Positions 28,424 through 41,228 of a stretch of 64,000 nt of DNA are shown piece after piece. Under the pieces are notes generated by a model that was not told the DNA's origin, did not search any database, and was given only the letters and a program-made list of their open reading frames with translations. Each line of letters opens with the position of its first letter. Positions within the stretch are counted from its first letter, which is position 1. Source of the stretch: Chrysogorgia sp. JL179-B06 (lineage: Eukaryota; Cnidaria; Anthozoa; Scleralcyonacea; Chrysogorgiidae); assembly GCA_035772405.1 (NCBI GenBank), contig JAYKKM010000351.1, forward strand, positions 4,033,501-4,097,500, given 5' to 3'. A program made the position numbers and the translations under genes.

Positions 28424-29140
28424 TTAAAACACTATACATAGTTCCGCGAAGAGGTCTGGGCACGAGACACAGCAACCCAAGTCAAGATTAGTGTGCTGCC
28501 TACGGCAGCAACTAAATTCCTTATCATACATAGCCAGTACATCGTACTTCTCAATTCCAAAATATTCAAGATTAACACAATATAAAATAGTTTTTTCTTG
28601 AAGTGTTTTAACTAAAGAAGATTCTTTATCACCACCTTTATACCCGATAATAGCATTCGAGGAAAAAACATTACGAAATAAAAAACTTAATCTATTTATA
28701 AGTTCACTTTGACTAAAATAATCTCTTGATTGTTTTTCAGATAAATAGTCTAAACCATGACATCGATATTGATAGTAGATGGTAGAACGTTCCCTTCGAG
28801 TTAGTTCTTTGTAGGGTTTTAACTTGACATCATAACAATGATAAATAAAATACTTCTTCGTTTGAAGTTCGAGAAGAGTTACTTCACGATAACTGGGTCT
28901 CTCTCCCTTAAACTGGTAACATTCACAATCCATTATATGTGTGATATGCGATAAAAATAATTTTTGTCGTTCTTGGGATATTTCTTCTTTACATTTGTTT
29001 AATACACAATTATATTTACCCATATACAACTCCTCGATACTCTCTTCAGATTTTTTCTGTTGATTATCAGTTGTCTCTAACGGGATGTAGTCATCTGCTT
29101 CTTTAATTTCGCTGTTCACGTTCTCAAATATTTTTGCCAT
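28424..29140 (-). CDS. Unknown protein, 238 aa, intact
   Basis: The frame is complete from MAKIFENVNSEIKEADDYIP. The C-terminal half reads SNAIIGYKGGDKESSLVKTL, then YCVNLEYFGIEKYDVL and a Cys/His-rich end. A YKGG...E...NLE...C-H pattern recurs in uncharacterised invertebrate proteins that I have seen but cannot name. The promoter has TATAAAA (29201-29195) and an inverted CCAAT (29249-29253). Codon use is less AT-biased than the structural genes, hinting at a different source. Function is unknown. Confidence 0.6.
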   Translation of the reverse strand: MAKIFENVNSEIKEADDYIPLETTDNQQKKSEESIEELYMGKYNCVLNKCKEEISQERQKLFLSHITHIMDCECYQFKGERPSYREVTLLELQTKKYFIYHCYDVKLKPYKELTRRERSTIYYQYRCHGLDYLSEKQSRDYFSQSELINRLSFLFRNVFSSNAIIGYKGGDKESSLVKTLQEKTILYCVNLEYFGIEKYDVLAMYDKEFSCCRRQHTNLDLGCCVSCPDLFAELCIVF

Positions 29141-29194
29141 CTCTCTCTCTCCTACACTCAGACTGATATTAATTATTTTCGAACCTACATCAGG

Positions 29195-29253
29195 TTTTAT
29201 AATAGCATCCTGCGTTACTATGCGTTACTGTGGGGTAGGATGGTTTGACCAAT
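29195..29253 (-). promoter_or_regulatory. CCAAT plus TATA promoter of the 29140 gene
   Basis: On the minus strand GAACGAGCTCTGATTGGTCAA (21 bases with the ATTGG core at 29253-29249) precedes TATAAAA at 29201-29195. An almost identical GATTGGTCAA plus TATAAAA arrangement precedes the rightward gene at 31785, so the promoter region is duplicated in inverted orientation. Confidence 0.6.
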
Positions 29254-29696
29254 CAGAGCTCGTTCATTAAATCTTTCATGTCATACAGATGATTTGTGAT
29301 ACTCATGAACAATGATTGTGTGTTGTGGGAATTAGAGACGCGAATCCATAATTAGCGATTTCTTCTAAACAAATACTCTGGGATTAGTTGACCATATGGT
29401 GTGTTGTGGGATTAAAGACACAAATCCCTAATTTCGTTCTAAAACACACACACGTCAAATCAGTTGATATATTAAATATTCTTTGTTTACTTATAATCCT
29501 TTCCGCGGTGAGCGCTCTTTAACAATGAATACGACGAGTCATCATGCTCTATTTTTGTCAACCAGACTATATTACGCGATCATGAGTTCGCTCACGATCA
29601 TGAGTTCGCTCACTATCTTTGAGCAAAACAATAATTAAGGCGAAACGACTTCGAGTTGGGGCCGCAACGACTGCAGGGGCACGAAATGACTATAGG
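29254..29696. other. Noncoding, part of an inverted repeat pair
   Basis: Segments around 29250-29480, such as GTCAAATCAGTTGATATATT near 29454, reappear inverted around 31540-31690 (AATCAACTGATTTGACATAA near 31577). A short direct repeat, GATCATGAGTTCGCTCAC, occurs twice at about 29578-29612. No gene is seen. Confidence 0.5.
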
Positions 29697-30619
29697 GGCT
29701 TTAATCGCTAATACACATTTTCTCATATAACATATGATCTTCACATTTTAAGTAGACGAAACCTACAGCGTTCGATTCGCCAGATTCAAGTGATCATTTC
29801 GATATAGAATTGATTTAAATCGGACAAAAATACAACATTTCATGATTAATATTACGGAGTTTCACGGGATAAATGTGCTATTTTTTTCTAATATCTGTTC
29901 GATTGAAGGTCTTCGTGTGTCAACATTTATATAACAAACAACGGCAAGGTATACGAAACATATCTGTTACGAAATTACATCGGTTTAATGGACATAAAAG
30001 CATTAAATCATCGGGTAAACAACGAATAGATCTTGAAGCCATGTCCTTTCATTTTAGAGAAGAGTCTCGGCTTTAATCGCTAATACGCATTTTCTCATAT
30101 AACATCTGATCTTCACATTTTAAGGAGACGAAACCTACAGCGTTCGATTCGCCAGATTCAAGTGATCATTTCGATATAGAATTTATTTAAATCGGACAAA
30201 AACACAACATTCATGATTAATATTACGGAGTTTCACGGGATAAATGTCAACACAGTATAATAATATTTCCCTGTCCTTCGGCTGTCCTTTCCGTCTTCAT
30301 GATTGATCTCTCATCTGTGTTTCTCTCATCTTGGAGAGAATCTTTGCAATGGTTTGCGGGTTTACAGGTCTCGGTAAACTTTTCCAACAGCGATTCATTG
30401 CTAATAAAACGAAAGTCCGAACTCGCTTCAATTCGCTTGCATGACTTGACAACGACTATATCAGCCATGTTGTCATGTTGACGTTTCGTCCACGGTTCTG
30501 CCAGTTCTTTCTTTAATCTCTCATCTGTGTTTCTCTCAGTCATCCAGTTATCTTGGAGAGAATCTTTGCATTAATTTGCGGGTTTACAGGTCTCGTAAAT
30601 GCTTTTCAGACTGCGATTC

Positions 30620-31640
30620 ATTGACAATAAAACCTGCCGATACCCCCAAATCACATATAAAAAAATAGCAGTAACCTGATTGGTTGAATGATAAATAGAG
30701 TAAATATATTTTAAACTTTTGTTTACTTAATAATCCTTTCCATAAAAAATATCTAAAGCTTGCTAGGGTTCTCGTTATTAAACATTTATCGGTACGTTGT
30801 TGGGAAAGAAATAAAAGCATATGTTAGGAGTAATATTTTTTTAGAACACTTTAAAAATGGCAACAGGTACTAAGGAAAATCCTCTGTTTTGACAGCGGTG
30901 ATCCCGCATTTCCCGTTCGTTAGTTAGATTTGAAATATGACCGCTCGACCGCTACTAGTCAGCCGCAAATATTACAAACGTGAAGTTCGATTTGGTAAAC
31001 GTGTCGCTTGAATGGAAAATTTATAGTCGCGAGGATTGCTCGTTTCAAGTAAATGTTTTTCGAATTAGATGTATGGCGTTCAAATGGTCACATTAAATTT
31101 TGACATTATAAACGCCCCATATGATTACCGTATATGTTATTTTAATATTACAAAGGCTAAGCTATATGATCGCCTTTATACGTGGTTTATATTCTACATT
31201 CTATTTATTTGATCCTCCATGCTATAGAAAATTTCTAGCATTATCCTGAACACTTCTACAGGCAACCTCGTAGTATTATGAATATAATTACACGTTCTTA
31301 ATCCCTAGTTACCGACGCTTATTCGCCAACAAAATTGTTATCGGGAATATTAAAATGTATACTAAATTGTTTCACTAAATTGTGAAAAAACATAATAGAG
31401 AGTATGAAAAAAGAATATAAAGCATAAAATAGCTATAAATGTGCTTAAATAAGCTTAAATAAGTGTAAAAATCTTAAATCTCTCCCCACCCCCCTTGTAA
31501 CTACGGGTTGTAATTATTAATTCGCGTCACTGATCCAACCAAGATGGACAATTAACTAATCCCTCGAGTATTAATAAATCAACTGATTTGACATAATTAA
31601 TACGCGTCGTTAATCCTAAACACCATCACATTGTTCACGG
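30620..31640. other. Foldback spacer, noncoding
   Basis: No recognisable gene. The sequence is moderately AT-rich with no obvious repeats except the inverted stretch near 31540-31690 noted with the 29254-29696 interval. Confidence 0.4.
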
Positions 31641-31784
31641 CTTGGATTGAACGAGATCTGATTGGTCAACCTAACGCTAACCCATATCCGTAATTATAAA
31701 AACAACCGTGTGAACAACGATCTCAAACTCTCAAGTGAAAACAAAGAAAGAAAAACTGGCGAGAACGAAACAGACCCGCAGAAG

Positions 31785-32100
31785 ATGGAAACCCAAACAA
31801 CACCAACACCAACAAGCGAGGTGAGTTGTTCGAATTCGATGAGTATCGAGTTGAGGAAGAAGGAAAAGATGAAGAAACAGAGGGAAAGAAGATTAAGGAA
31901 AAGAAGACTACCGACAGAGCAGAACGAGAAGAGCAGAACGAGAAGAGCAGACTACCGACCGACCCCTCCAAAGAGAACCCTGCGCAACGAGATGTTAAAT
32001 AGACGAGGCATTATAATCCTTTAGCGATGATGATGAAGATGATGAAGATGATGATGAAGACAAGGGCGTCTTTAAAGTTTGGGGGTATACCGACAATTTT
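31785..32100 (+). pseudogene. Small basic protein with acidic tail, frameshifted
   Basis: I start at the ATG at 31785 (METQTTPTPTSEVSCSNSM), preceded by ATTGG and TATAAAA elements like those of the 29140 gene. An in-frame upstream ATG at 31662 would place the TATA box inside the ORF. The product is Arg/Lys-rich (KKQRERRLRKRRLP) and stops at 32024, but an acidic frame (SDDDEDDEDDDED, then GVFKVWGYTDNF) continues directly after, suggesting a slip near 32020. Basic plus acidic halves suggest a nucleic-acid or histone-like binding protein; this is inference. Confidence 0.4.
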
Positions 32101-33239
32101 ATTTTATTTTATTTTAATTTAATTTAATTTAATTTTTATTTTAAAACAATTTTATTTTTACGAATCTATAGTAACAGTTTAGTTATAGAACGAACACGGT
32201 AAATCGTGACATTTTTTATGATAGAGAAACTATGACTTTTATTCATGTGCATGATAATATATAATCCATGTTATTTTATTATTACTTGGGCTACCTGTGG
32301 TACGCACAAGTCTTAAATGTGTTCGTCGTGTTCGTCGTTTTTACGTCGAGAGAATGTAATTATTGCGTGGGCGATTTCCGGCAGTTTTATAGTCAGTTTT
32401 ATAGTCAATGAATCACAGTCGGAAAAGCATTTACGAGACATGTAAACCAGCAAACTAATGCAAAGATTCTCTCCAGGATAACTGGATGAGAGAAACACAG
32501 ATGAGAGATTAAAGAAACAACTCGCAGAACCGTGGACGAAACGTCAACATGACAACATAATCGTTGCAAGGCAATGCAAGCGAATTGAAGCGAGTTCGGA
32601 CTTTCGTTTTATTGACAATGAATCGCAGTTGGAAAAGTTTACCGAGACCTGTAAACCCGCAAACCATTGCAAAGATTCTCTCCAAGATGAGAGAAACACA
32701 GATGAGAGATCAATCATGAAGACGGAAAGGACAGCCGAAGGACAGGGAAATATTATATTATGTTGTGTTGACATTTATCCCGTGAAACTCCGTAATATTA
32801 ATCATTATGAAACGTGTTTTTGTCCGATTTAAATCAATTCTATATCGAAATGATAACTTGAATCTGGCAAATCGAACGCTGTAGGTTTCGTCTGCTTAAA
32901 ATATGAAGATCAGATGTTTATATATGAGAAAATGCGGTAAGCGATTAAAGCGAGCTCGTGGACATAGCTTCAAGATCTATTCGTTGTTTACCCGATGATT
33001 TAATGCTTTTATGTCCATTAAACCGATGTAATTTCGTAACAGATATGTTTCGTATACCTTGCCGTTGATTTTTATATAAATTTTGACACACGAAGACCTT
33101 CAATCGAACAGATATTAGAAAAAATAGCATTGCCGTGGCGGTGTTGTTTACATTAAATGAAAGTACTAAAAAATTAATAAAAATGCGGTATTAAACTGCT
33201 TTTTTTTAATTTGTAGAGTTGAAAAGAGAACCGTTTAAA

Positions 33240-34743
<1,504 letters not shown>

Positions 34744-34748
34744 TTGGG
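34744..34748. repeat. Right target-site duplication (TTGGG)
   Basis: Identical to 2434-2438. It is followed by TCATCAACGCAAT, the second half of the hairpin target. Confidence 0.75.
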
Positions 34749-35544
34749 TCATCAACGCAATGTGGATATCTCCCCGAGACTAACACGGTTAAATATAAGA
34801 GATCTAAAAGTGCATGTAGATGTTTTATTTAATAGGCTTTTTTTTTAATGGGCTTTTATTTAACACTTTGTGCATACACATTGTAAAAACTCTTTTAAAA
34901 CGCGATCGTCTTATTCCGAATACAAATAAATCAAAACACGGAGGCTAGTGGATTTACAATAATACCCTAAATAAAAGGAACTTAAGAACCAATGAAGAGA
35001 ATTTTAGAAAAACACAACCTTAAAACGACACTTTAACCTTTCCAAACCCTTTCTCGATTATTTCCGAAACCAAAAGACAAATTCCACGAACAACAAATGG
35101 TACGTGCGATATATTCTATTCCATATAACTTTGAAGAACGTATATACCATGGTGATTGGTAATAACTTTAAAACGTTCTGAAAACAAGACAGCTTATATA
35201 AACACATTTACCAGAAATGCAACAATGGCGTAATGTTGGAGCATAAGAAGAGTAAAAGAGATGAGTTCTTAGAAGAACTGTTTAAAGATAGGCTTTTCAA
35301 ATAGGCTTAAAAGAAAAGAGCATGATGTATTTACGAACCAATTTTCCCTCGTAACTTCACCAGTTTATTCAAGTGCCGGACTTGAGAACCACTATAACGT
35401 CTTTTTAAATAATAGGACAACGAATTGTAGTGGCAACAAACTTAATACTTTATACCATGGTGATTACTAATAACCTTAGAACGTTCTGAAAACAAGACTG
35501 CTTAGTTACCAAAAGTTAAAAGAAAAAAGATTGACAAGCAAAAG
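34749..35544. other. Intron sequence, possible Penelope-like 5' part
   Basis: No frame is recognisable. ACGCAATGTGGATATCTCC near 34760 recurs inverted near 36040 (GGGGATATATCTACAATGCG), so 34.75-36.04 kb may be one inserted unit with inverted ends. A short direct repeat, ATACCATGGTGATT, occurs at about 35143 and 35453. Confidence 0.4.
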
Positions 35545-35990
35545 TTCGTTGCTCTATTATACATGTACTGTACTCTATTCCATTGTAAAAATTGCGATAA
35601 AACCTATATCGGACAAACGAAACGGCAACTCGGAACACGATTAAAAAACATAAGAAAGCTTTATCGGCGAAAAGGATTACAAATTCCGCTCTTGCGAAAC
35701 TTAGTTTCAAAATAGACCACGAAATTGAATGCCACAATGCTTCTAATTTGTTTGGGGGCATAGCATACCAACAATGCTAATCATCCATTAAACAGGGATG
35801 ATGGAAAACTATTTCCAGAAGTATACAAACACCTAAACAATAAACACAAGAAATACAACACTAGTATACTCTATGTCGACCATTCTCACCCCCGATGAAG
35901 ATCCTGAACCTTGTGTTGAAACGTTGGGTCTTACCCAGTCAAAAACATTTTCCAGTAAGGAAATATATTTTACTTTTATGAAGTTTCCAC
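35545..35990 (+). pseudogene. Penelope-like element GIY-YIG endonuclease fragment
   Basis: Conceptual translation near 35575-35650 gives CKNCDKTYIGQTKRQLGTRL, a GIY-YIG nuclease core of the Penelope-like or related type. It is followed in shifted frames by a DHEIECHNASN-like block and an EDPEPCVETLGLT tail, which is typical of the C-terminus of such elements. Stops and shifts show it is dead. No reverse transcriptase is visible upstream, so it is 5' truncated. Confidence 0.65.
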
Positions 35991-36009
35991 CTTTGCCAGT
36001 ATCCATCTC

Positions 36010-36400
36010 TTTCTTTAGTCTCGGGGATATATCTACAATGCGTTCGTGAAGCTTAATATTTACTGACTATTTAGTATAGGGCATATATCCACTTTATGTG
36101 GTGACACCAAATTAATTTCTTCGTACTGTTTAATTTCCGGGAGATACTCACATTGCATGTGGTGACTACATAAATCTACATAATATTAAATTTCGTGGTG
36201 TATTAAATTATGTGGTGTACCCAGATAAGTTCGGGGCGATTCCCATATTGAAAGGTGGCCTCATATACTTTTATATACTGTTTTAACAACGGGGGAGATA
36301 CCAACCTTGTATGATGGCCCCTCATGTTATTCTACTGGTAATTTGTATTTACTTTTCGGGGAGATATGCACAATTGTTGTGGTGTACCTATTTGACATAG
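36010..36400. repeat. Degenerate minisatellite
   Basis: Six or seven diverged units of roughly 50-75 bp share CGGGGAGATA(T/C)-CACA-TTG-TGTGGTG-ACC: near 36017, 36065, 36138, 36230, 36288 and 36357. Noncoding. Confidence 0.5.
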
Positions 36401-36805
36401 GTAACTTCATTTGAATTAATCTCTAACCGGAGTAGCGTTAAACTAGCTATGTGTTAACATTCTGGGGATGTTATGTAACATCCCTTTATTATTTATCCAT
36501 GGATACGTTTATAAGCTACAATTAATAAACAATAAAAAACTAGACAGTCGATAATCTATGTAATATAACAGCGTATGAACAACCTCAAAAATGAACTCAG
36601 AATGCTGCGTTGGTTATTCACTCTAGGTGCTACGCGCCTCGATCATGAATAACCAACTTAGCTACCTCGGTTTCGGTAATTAACCTATACTATATACAGT
36701 CTATAATACATTGCAGGCGAAACGTACTAATCGGCATAAAATAATAAAATAACTACCGACAGACATGATTAAAACGTATAAACAACCAATGGTTGTTTTT
36801 ATTAC

Positions 36806-36963
36806 CTTAATCGCAGCAGGCAATTTGACAAATCGTTGCACTATTAATTTAGTGTAAAGCTCCTCTGTGTGCTCAGTCAGTTGACCAAAATCCCACACCA
36901 GCGGCCTCATACTTTCAGGGAGGGGATGAACACGATAGACGAGCTGACGTAATGGAATGGAAC
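36806..36963 (-). CDS. RNF213: RNF213-like gene, sixth visible exon
   Basis: A 158-bp exon begins after a ttaag acceptor, completes a Gly codon from the previous exon and ends in phase 0 before GTAAT. It encodes SIPLRQLVYRVHPLPES and MRPLVWDFGQLTEHTEELY, the conserved block after the second AAA sensor region in RNF213. Strong similarity, correct phase and splice signals make this a real exon. Confidence 0.85.
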
Positions 36964-37600
36964 CTTAAAATAGTGAATATATTCGTTAATGTTTGGTACA
37001 GTTTCTTGTTAAGTGAACCATTAATTGCATGAATTACCCTTGTGGTAATGTGGGCATTCTGGCTGCACATGCGTACTTCACGCTTTCTGGATGTGCTAAT
37101 TGCCGGTGCTGTCGCACATGCGGTTGTTACCAACGATCGCATAAGTACATGTTAAACTCATCCAGATTGTTCCAAGCTACACCGATAAGCTGTGGTATAG
37201 CGAAACACGTGTCTGTAGATTTAACATTAATATTATATAGATATTTCAAAAACTCATTAATATTCATTAACCAAATTGTCCAATCACATTTCCGTATTTA
37301 GTCACGCGCAAGGCTTTTATACCTGATAAAATCCATGAATACCAATCAGCATGAAAATTATATAAAGTCTTTACGAACTTTATATAAAATTCCTGCTAAT
37401 TTGCATTTCATACATCAACTCAATTTACCTCTAATAGAAAATAAAATCCAGTACACTCCCTAGTGATTACAATCAATTGTTTTTGAAGCTATGTAAAACA
37501 CTCGAACTCGCGTTTTATCATATCTAAAATGCTCGCGCTGCGCGCTGGCATTTTAAATATGATAAAACGCTCCTTCTCGTGTTTTGAATACTACACACAC

Positions 37601-37736
<136 letters not shown>

Positions 37737-37744
37737 TACGTTTT

Positions 37745-38479
37745 GTTAAAGGAATTCATTCGTTTATTAGAGCTTTCAATTTAGTAAAATAATTTTAAGG
37801 AAACAGAATCAACAATTTCATCAGAAAGTGAATTAAAGAACTACGGACTTTGATGTCTTATTGAAAACTGACAGATATTTGTTCGACATAAAGGAATTTT
37901 AAAAGATCCAGCATTTCTTGTTACATAGGTATAAACTTGACTATTCACTGTGAATAAATTGTCAAATATTTTAGGTAACAACTTATGATACATATCCTCA
38001 GAAAAATGATTCTGAGTCCAGGACAGTAATCGAACCTGTAACCTTCTGATTACCTGTGAGACGCTCTAACCATTAAGCCACCGAGACTCAGATGCAGGAG
38101 AGTCAAGGTTACAATGATGTAATGGTTCGATTGATACATGTACTGCCTAGGCGGCACTATAAATCGGTAATTTTCCTGTCCTGGACTCAGAATAATTTTT
38201 CTGAGGATACGAACTTAATTGACGATCGTTCATGTATCATCTTTCTACTCCAAGCTCTCCCACATTCACTACAGCAGTGTACATATGAACACGTAACAAC
38301 TTATGTTTATAAGAAAACATAAATTGCCCTATTTGTAACGAGCAAATATCATGGAATTTCATATTAAGCTCTATAAAAATGGGATCAGCCCGTCTTTGAA
38401 GCAAAACAATACGACGAAGATTAGTTGAATCAGTAGAAGCCCAAATCATGTTACAATATAATAAATATGGATAAATCAA
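37745..38479 (-). pseudogene. LINE reverse transcriptase C-terminal fragment with SINE insertion
   Basis: On the minus strand, 38479-38237 encodes YPYLLYCNMIWAST, TNLRRIVLLQRRA and FHDICSLQIGQFM. After an insertion (about 37996-38207) coding resumes with LFTVNSQVYTYVTRNAGSF and SIRHQSPxFFNSL, the C-terminal region typical of jockey/CR1-like LINE ORFs. One stop is present. The fragment is 5' truncated. Confidence 0.7.
37996..38207. mobile_element. tRNA-derived SINE within an inverted repeat
   Basis: The minus strand carries GGTGGCTTAATGGTTAGAGC (A box) and GGTTCGATTAC (B box) at 38084-38018. TCTGAGTCCAGGACAG at about 38010 is repeated inverted at about 38180 (CTGTCCTGGACTCAGA). Confidence 0.65.
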
Positions 38480-38723
38480 AACAAAATACGCAAACTTTTT
38501 TTTGAAAAGATAAAAACTTGATAGATTTACCTTTTCAATATCAAACGGCAGACTTTTAAATCATATAGCTAAACATTTGGTCTACTCGATTTTTAAAAAG
38601 CTGACTAAATATGAAGGAAAGTTTGAGTTGAATAAATGATGATCTGTAGTGCTTTTTGTAATAAATTAGCTTACTATGCTTATCATCATGAGTTATCTTG
38701 AAACGTCTATTTTGCCACACGTG

Positions 38724-39070
38724 CACTGTAAAAAATGACCGGTTGAAACAACCAAAAAAAAACAGTTACCTGGGTGAATCTGAGAGAACCAGTTAAAATT
38801 AGGTTGTTTCAACCGAAATAGTTTAGGTTGTTTTAACCTAATAATATCGGTTGTTACAACCTAATAAATATAGGTTGTTTCAACCTAATAAATACTGGTT
38901 GTTGTAACCAATAATTATTGGTCACATGCATGAATCTGAGATAACCGATTAAAATCGGTTAAATATCGGATTTTTAACCGATTTAAATCGGTTGGAAATA
39001 AATTGGTAGATTCAACCAATTCGTAAATTGGTTGAATCTATCAATTTAACCTTAACCAATTTTAATCTCG
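38724..39070. repeat. Left subterminal palindrome array
   Basis: Multiple copies of GGTTGTTTCAACC, GGTTGTTACAACC, AACCGATTTAAATCGGTT and related motifs occur, graded from GGTTGTTTCAACC at the tip to AACCAATT-type inside. They are candidate transposase-binding sites. Confidence 0.8.
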
Positions 39071-40205
39071 ACTAAAGTTGCTTATACTAACTTTATTTTG
39101 CACCACACAAATAACAACAAATAATTTATTTAGCAATCTTAAAATAATGTAATCGTCTTATAATAGTAAAGTCATAAAATATAATAGCTAATATAGTTCA
39201 CAAATTGGATAAAACGTTTTCTATACCCATATGATTTTGCTATGACTGCAGGTAGTTCCTTTGGGGTATTCTGCATCAAAGGCGTAAAATACCGACAATA
39301 AACAGCATTTAAAATGTTTTGCAAAGTGAAAAGGTGGTAAACTGCCAAGGGTTTTAGTAACGAAATACTGACGTTTCGAGCAAGTCAGAGCAAGACTCTT
39401 ATATATGATATCATTACTCGGATATTACTATAAGTATAAGACTGATGAAAGGCTACACTCGAAATGTTAGTATTTTGTTTACAGTTTACTACCTTTTCAC
39501 TTTGCTATATATCCAAAATTCTGCATACACAGCACTCTACTATTTAAAATGTTTTGATTCTTAAATTTGATGACCACCATCCTTCTGCAATGAGTGACGT
39601 GGATATAGTGTCTTCTATATCTCCAGTTGAGAGGAGTTTTGGAGATGAACAATCCTTCACTTTACTCAAAATGTCAATGTCGGTATCATTCTACAACACA
39701 AGAGTAAAAAAGCCAATTAAGATTAAGTTTAGCTGTAAGCACCTTATATTGTACTTTTACAGTAATAGCATTTTCAGAGAGTTTGAAGAGGTGGAAACTC
39801 TGCAAGTAAAATATAATGTAAAATATATATATAATTGCTAATTGCTATTACTAAAATGCAATTAGCATGACACAGCTTATCACCATCCAGTAGGAATATT
39901 ATCTGTTTCCTCAACTGAAGCAGAGTTATTTACAAGTAGAAAACTTACACTTATACTAAGAAATAACTTTGCAGTGTTACAATAGGAATAATCAATAAAT
40001 ATTTTTCTGACAGAAAAGCCAATAGAATGTATCCTTTACATAAAAATTACCATACAAAGATTCATTAAATATCCTACATAAGTACACATCAATGCTTATA
40101 ATGATTGCTTTGGTTTTTAAATTATCATTGCATAGATATAGAAAATCAAATCTTCCAGGGAGAGCAGGATTTTAGCCAATATCCTTCCTGTAGAAAACAC
40201 TGTCT
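39071..40205. other. Interior of CACTG element, no gene recognised
   Basis: A frame at 39554-39841 has no motif. Nothing else is recognised. Confidence 0.4.
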
Positions 40206-40460
40206 ACAGGTTACCAAATGTTTAATGCTATTAATTTTACATCCCAATTGTGCAGTAAATGGTTACAATTTGGCACAAAACTAGCTACTGTAACTTGCAT
40301 ATTACATTACTGTGACAAATCATAAAACCAGAAATATATCAGTTGGTATGCGCATACCAACTGATATATTTCTGGTTTTATGATTTGTCACAGTAGCTAG
40401 TTTTGTGCCAAATTGTAACCATTTACTGCACAATTGGGATGTAAAATTAATAGCATTAAA
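40206..40460. repeat. Near-perfect palindrome, arms of about 120 bp
   Basis: The centre is at about 40353 (TATGCGCATA). The left arm (about 40210-40352) matches the right arm (40353-40462) inverted, except for an insertion of about 20 bp in the left arm (TAACTTGCATATTACATTAC). The block AATGTTTAATGCTATTAATT at its edge is repeated directly near 41470. Confidence 0.8.
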
Positions 40461-40489
40461 CATTTTAATAGATCCTAAATTATCTTTAA

Positions 40490-41224
40490 AGTGCCTATAA
40501 CGTCTGTGGGGATTTAACATATTTGTAATCTATGGATTCTCGTGAGATAAATTGTAATATATCTTGTCAGCTTCATAGACTTTTTTGCTGTCAAAGTTGA
40601 CGGAAATGACGTCAAATCGGGCATATGTAAAGATGTTTTCATGTAGACAGATTCCCGATATGACGTCATTTCCGTCAACTTTAACAGCAAAACGGTCTAT
40701 GAAGATGAAATTTTCAGCTGACAAGATATATTACCACGTCTTTCTGATAACAGACAAAAGCTGTGCCTCAAAACTTTTAAAAAAATACAATCGACACCAT
40801 CTTCTCCTTTGGCTACTTTGATTCCACCGACGAGATATGAAGCACATGGCCGAAAATTACGTGGTAGTGTTGATCGACTTTCTCTTTACCAATGCAATAC
40901 TGACCGTTATAACCGCAGCTTTTTTCCGAGATGCATAAATGACTTAATTACAGCTTGACTAAGTTCTATGTTAAACTTTAGTAAATTTTGTTTCTAATTG
41001 TAAACCGGTTCCAGTCCCCCAGTATTCTATTATTTGTTTGTAAACTTTTTCAATATGACCTTTTTTAAGACCTTTTTAAACAGTTGTAAATATAAAGCAA
41101 TTCACTGTATTAGTGCGATTTTATATTCAATAAACCATCTATTATTATTATTATTATTACAATTTATCTGAGGAGAATCCACAGATTACAAATATGTTAA
41201 ATCCCCACAGATGTTATAGGCACT
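40490..41224. mobile_element. TTAA-flanked MITE (piggyBac-like), 735 bp
   Basis: The TIRs start AGTGCCTATAACG and end ATAGGCACT, with TTAA duplicated at 40486-40489 and 41225-41228. A second copy lies at 42090-42515. Inside are a TGACGTCATTTCCGTCAACT hairpin (40605-40690) and an inserted LINE 3' end. TTAA duplication and short TIRs indicate piggyBac-superfamily mobilisation. Confidence 0.8.
40790..41160 (+). pseudogene. LINE 3' end with (ATT)n tail inside the MITE
   Basis: The translation includes RGSVDRLSLYQCNTDRYNR and SFFPRCINDLI, a C-terminal block of CR1/L2-like LINEs. It is followed by 3' UTR and a TTATTATTATTATT tail at 41140-41159. Confidence 0.6.
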
Positions 41225-41228
41225 TTAA

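Larger units (their letters stand above)
29697..33135. repeat. Composite foldback repeat inside the Polinton right arm
   Basis: Block A (about 180 bp, with CTACAGCGTTCGATTCGCC) occurs at 29697-29877 and 30068-30248 and inverted at 32770-32950. Block B (about 175 bp) lies at 29877-30050 and inverted at 32955-33130. Block C (about 370-430 bp, itself built of two related units with CTCTCATCTGTGTTTCTCTC) lies at 30248-30620 and inverted at 32340-32765. The left side reads A-B-A-C; the right side, reverse complemented, reads B-A-C. The spacer of about 1.7 kb contains the gene at 31785. Small frames in the arms are by-products. Confidence 0.8.

Noticed and set aside
31723..31971. Ser/Phe-rich minus-strand frame
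   Set aside because: It is the antisense of the basic gene starting at 31785, which has promoter elements on the plus strand.
36010..36400. CRISPR-like array
   Set aside because: Units are degenerate, spacing is irregular and the context is a metazoan intron.
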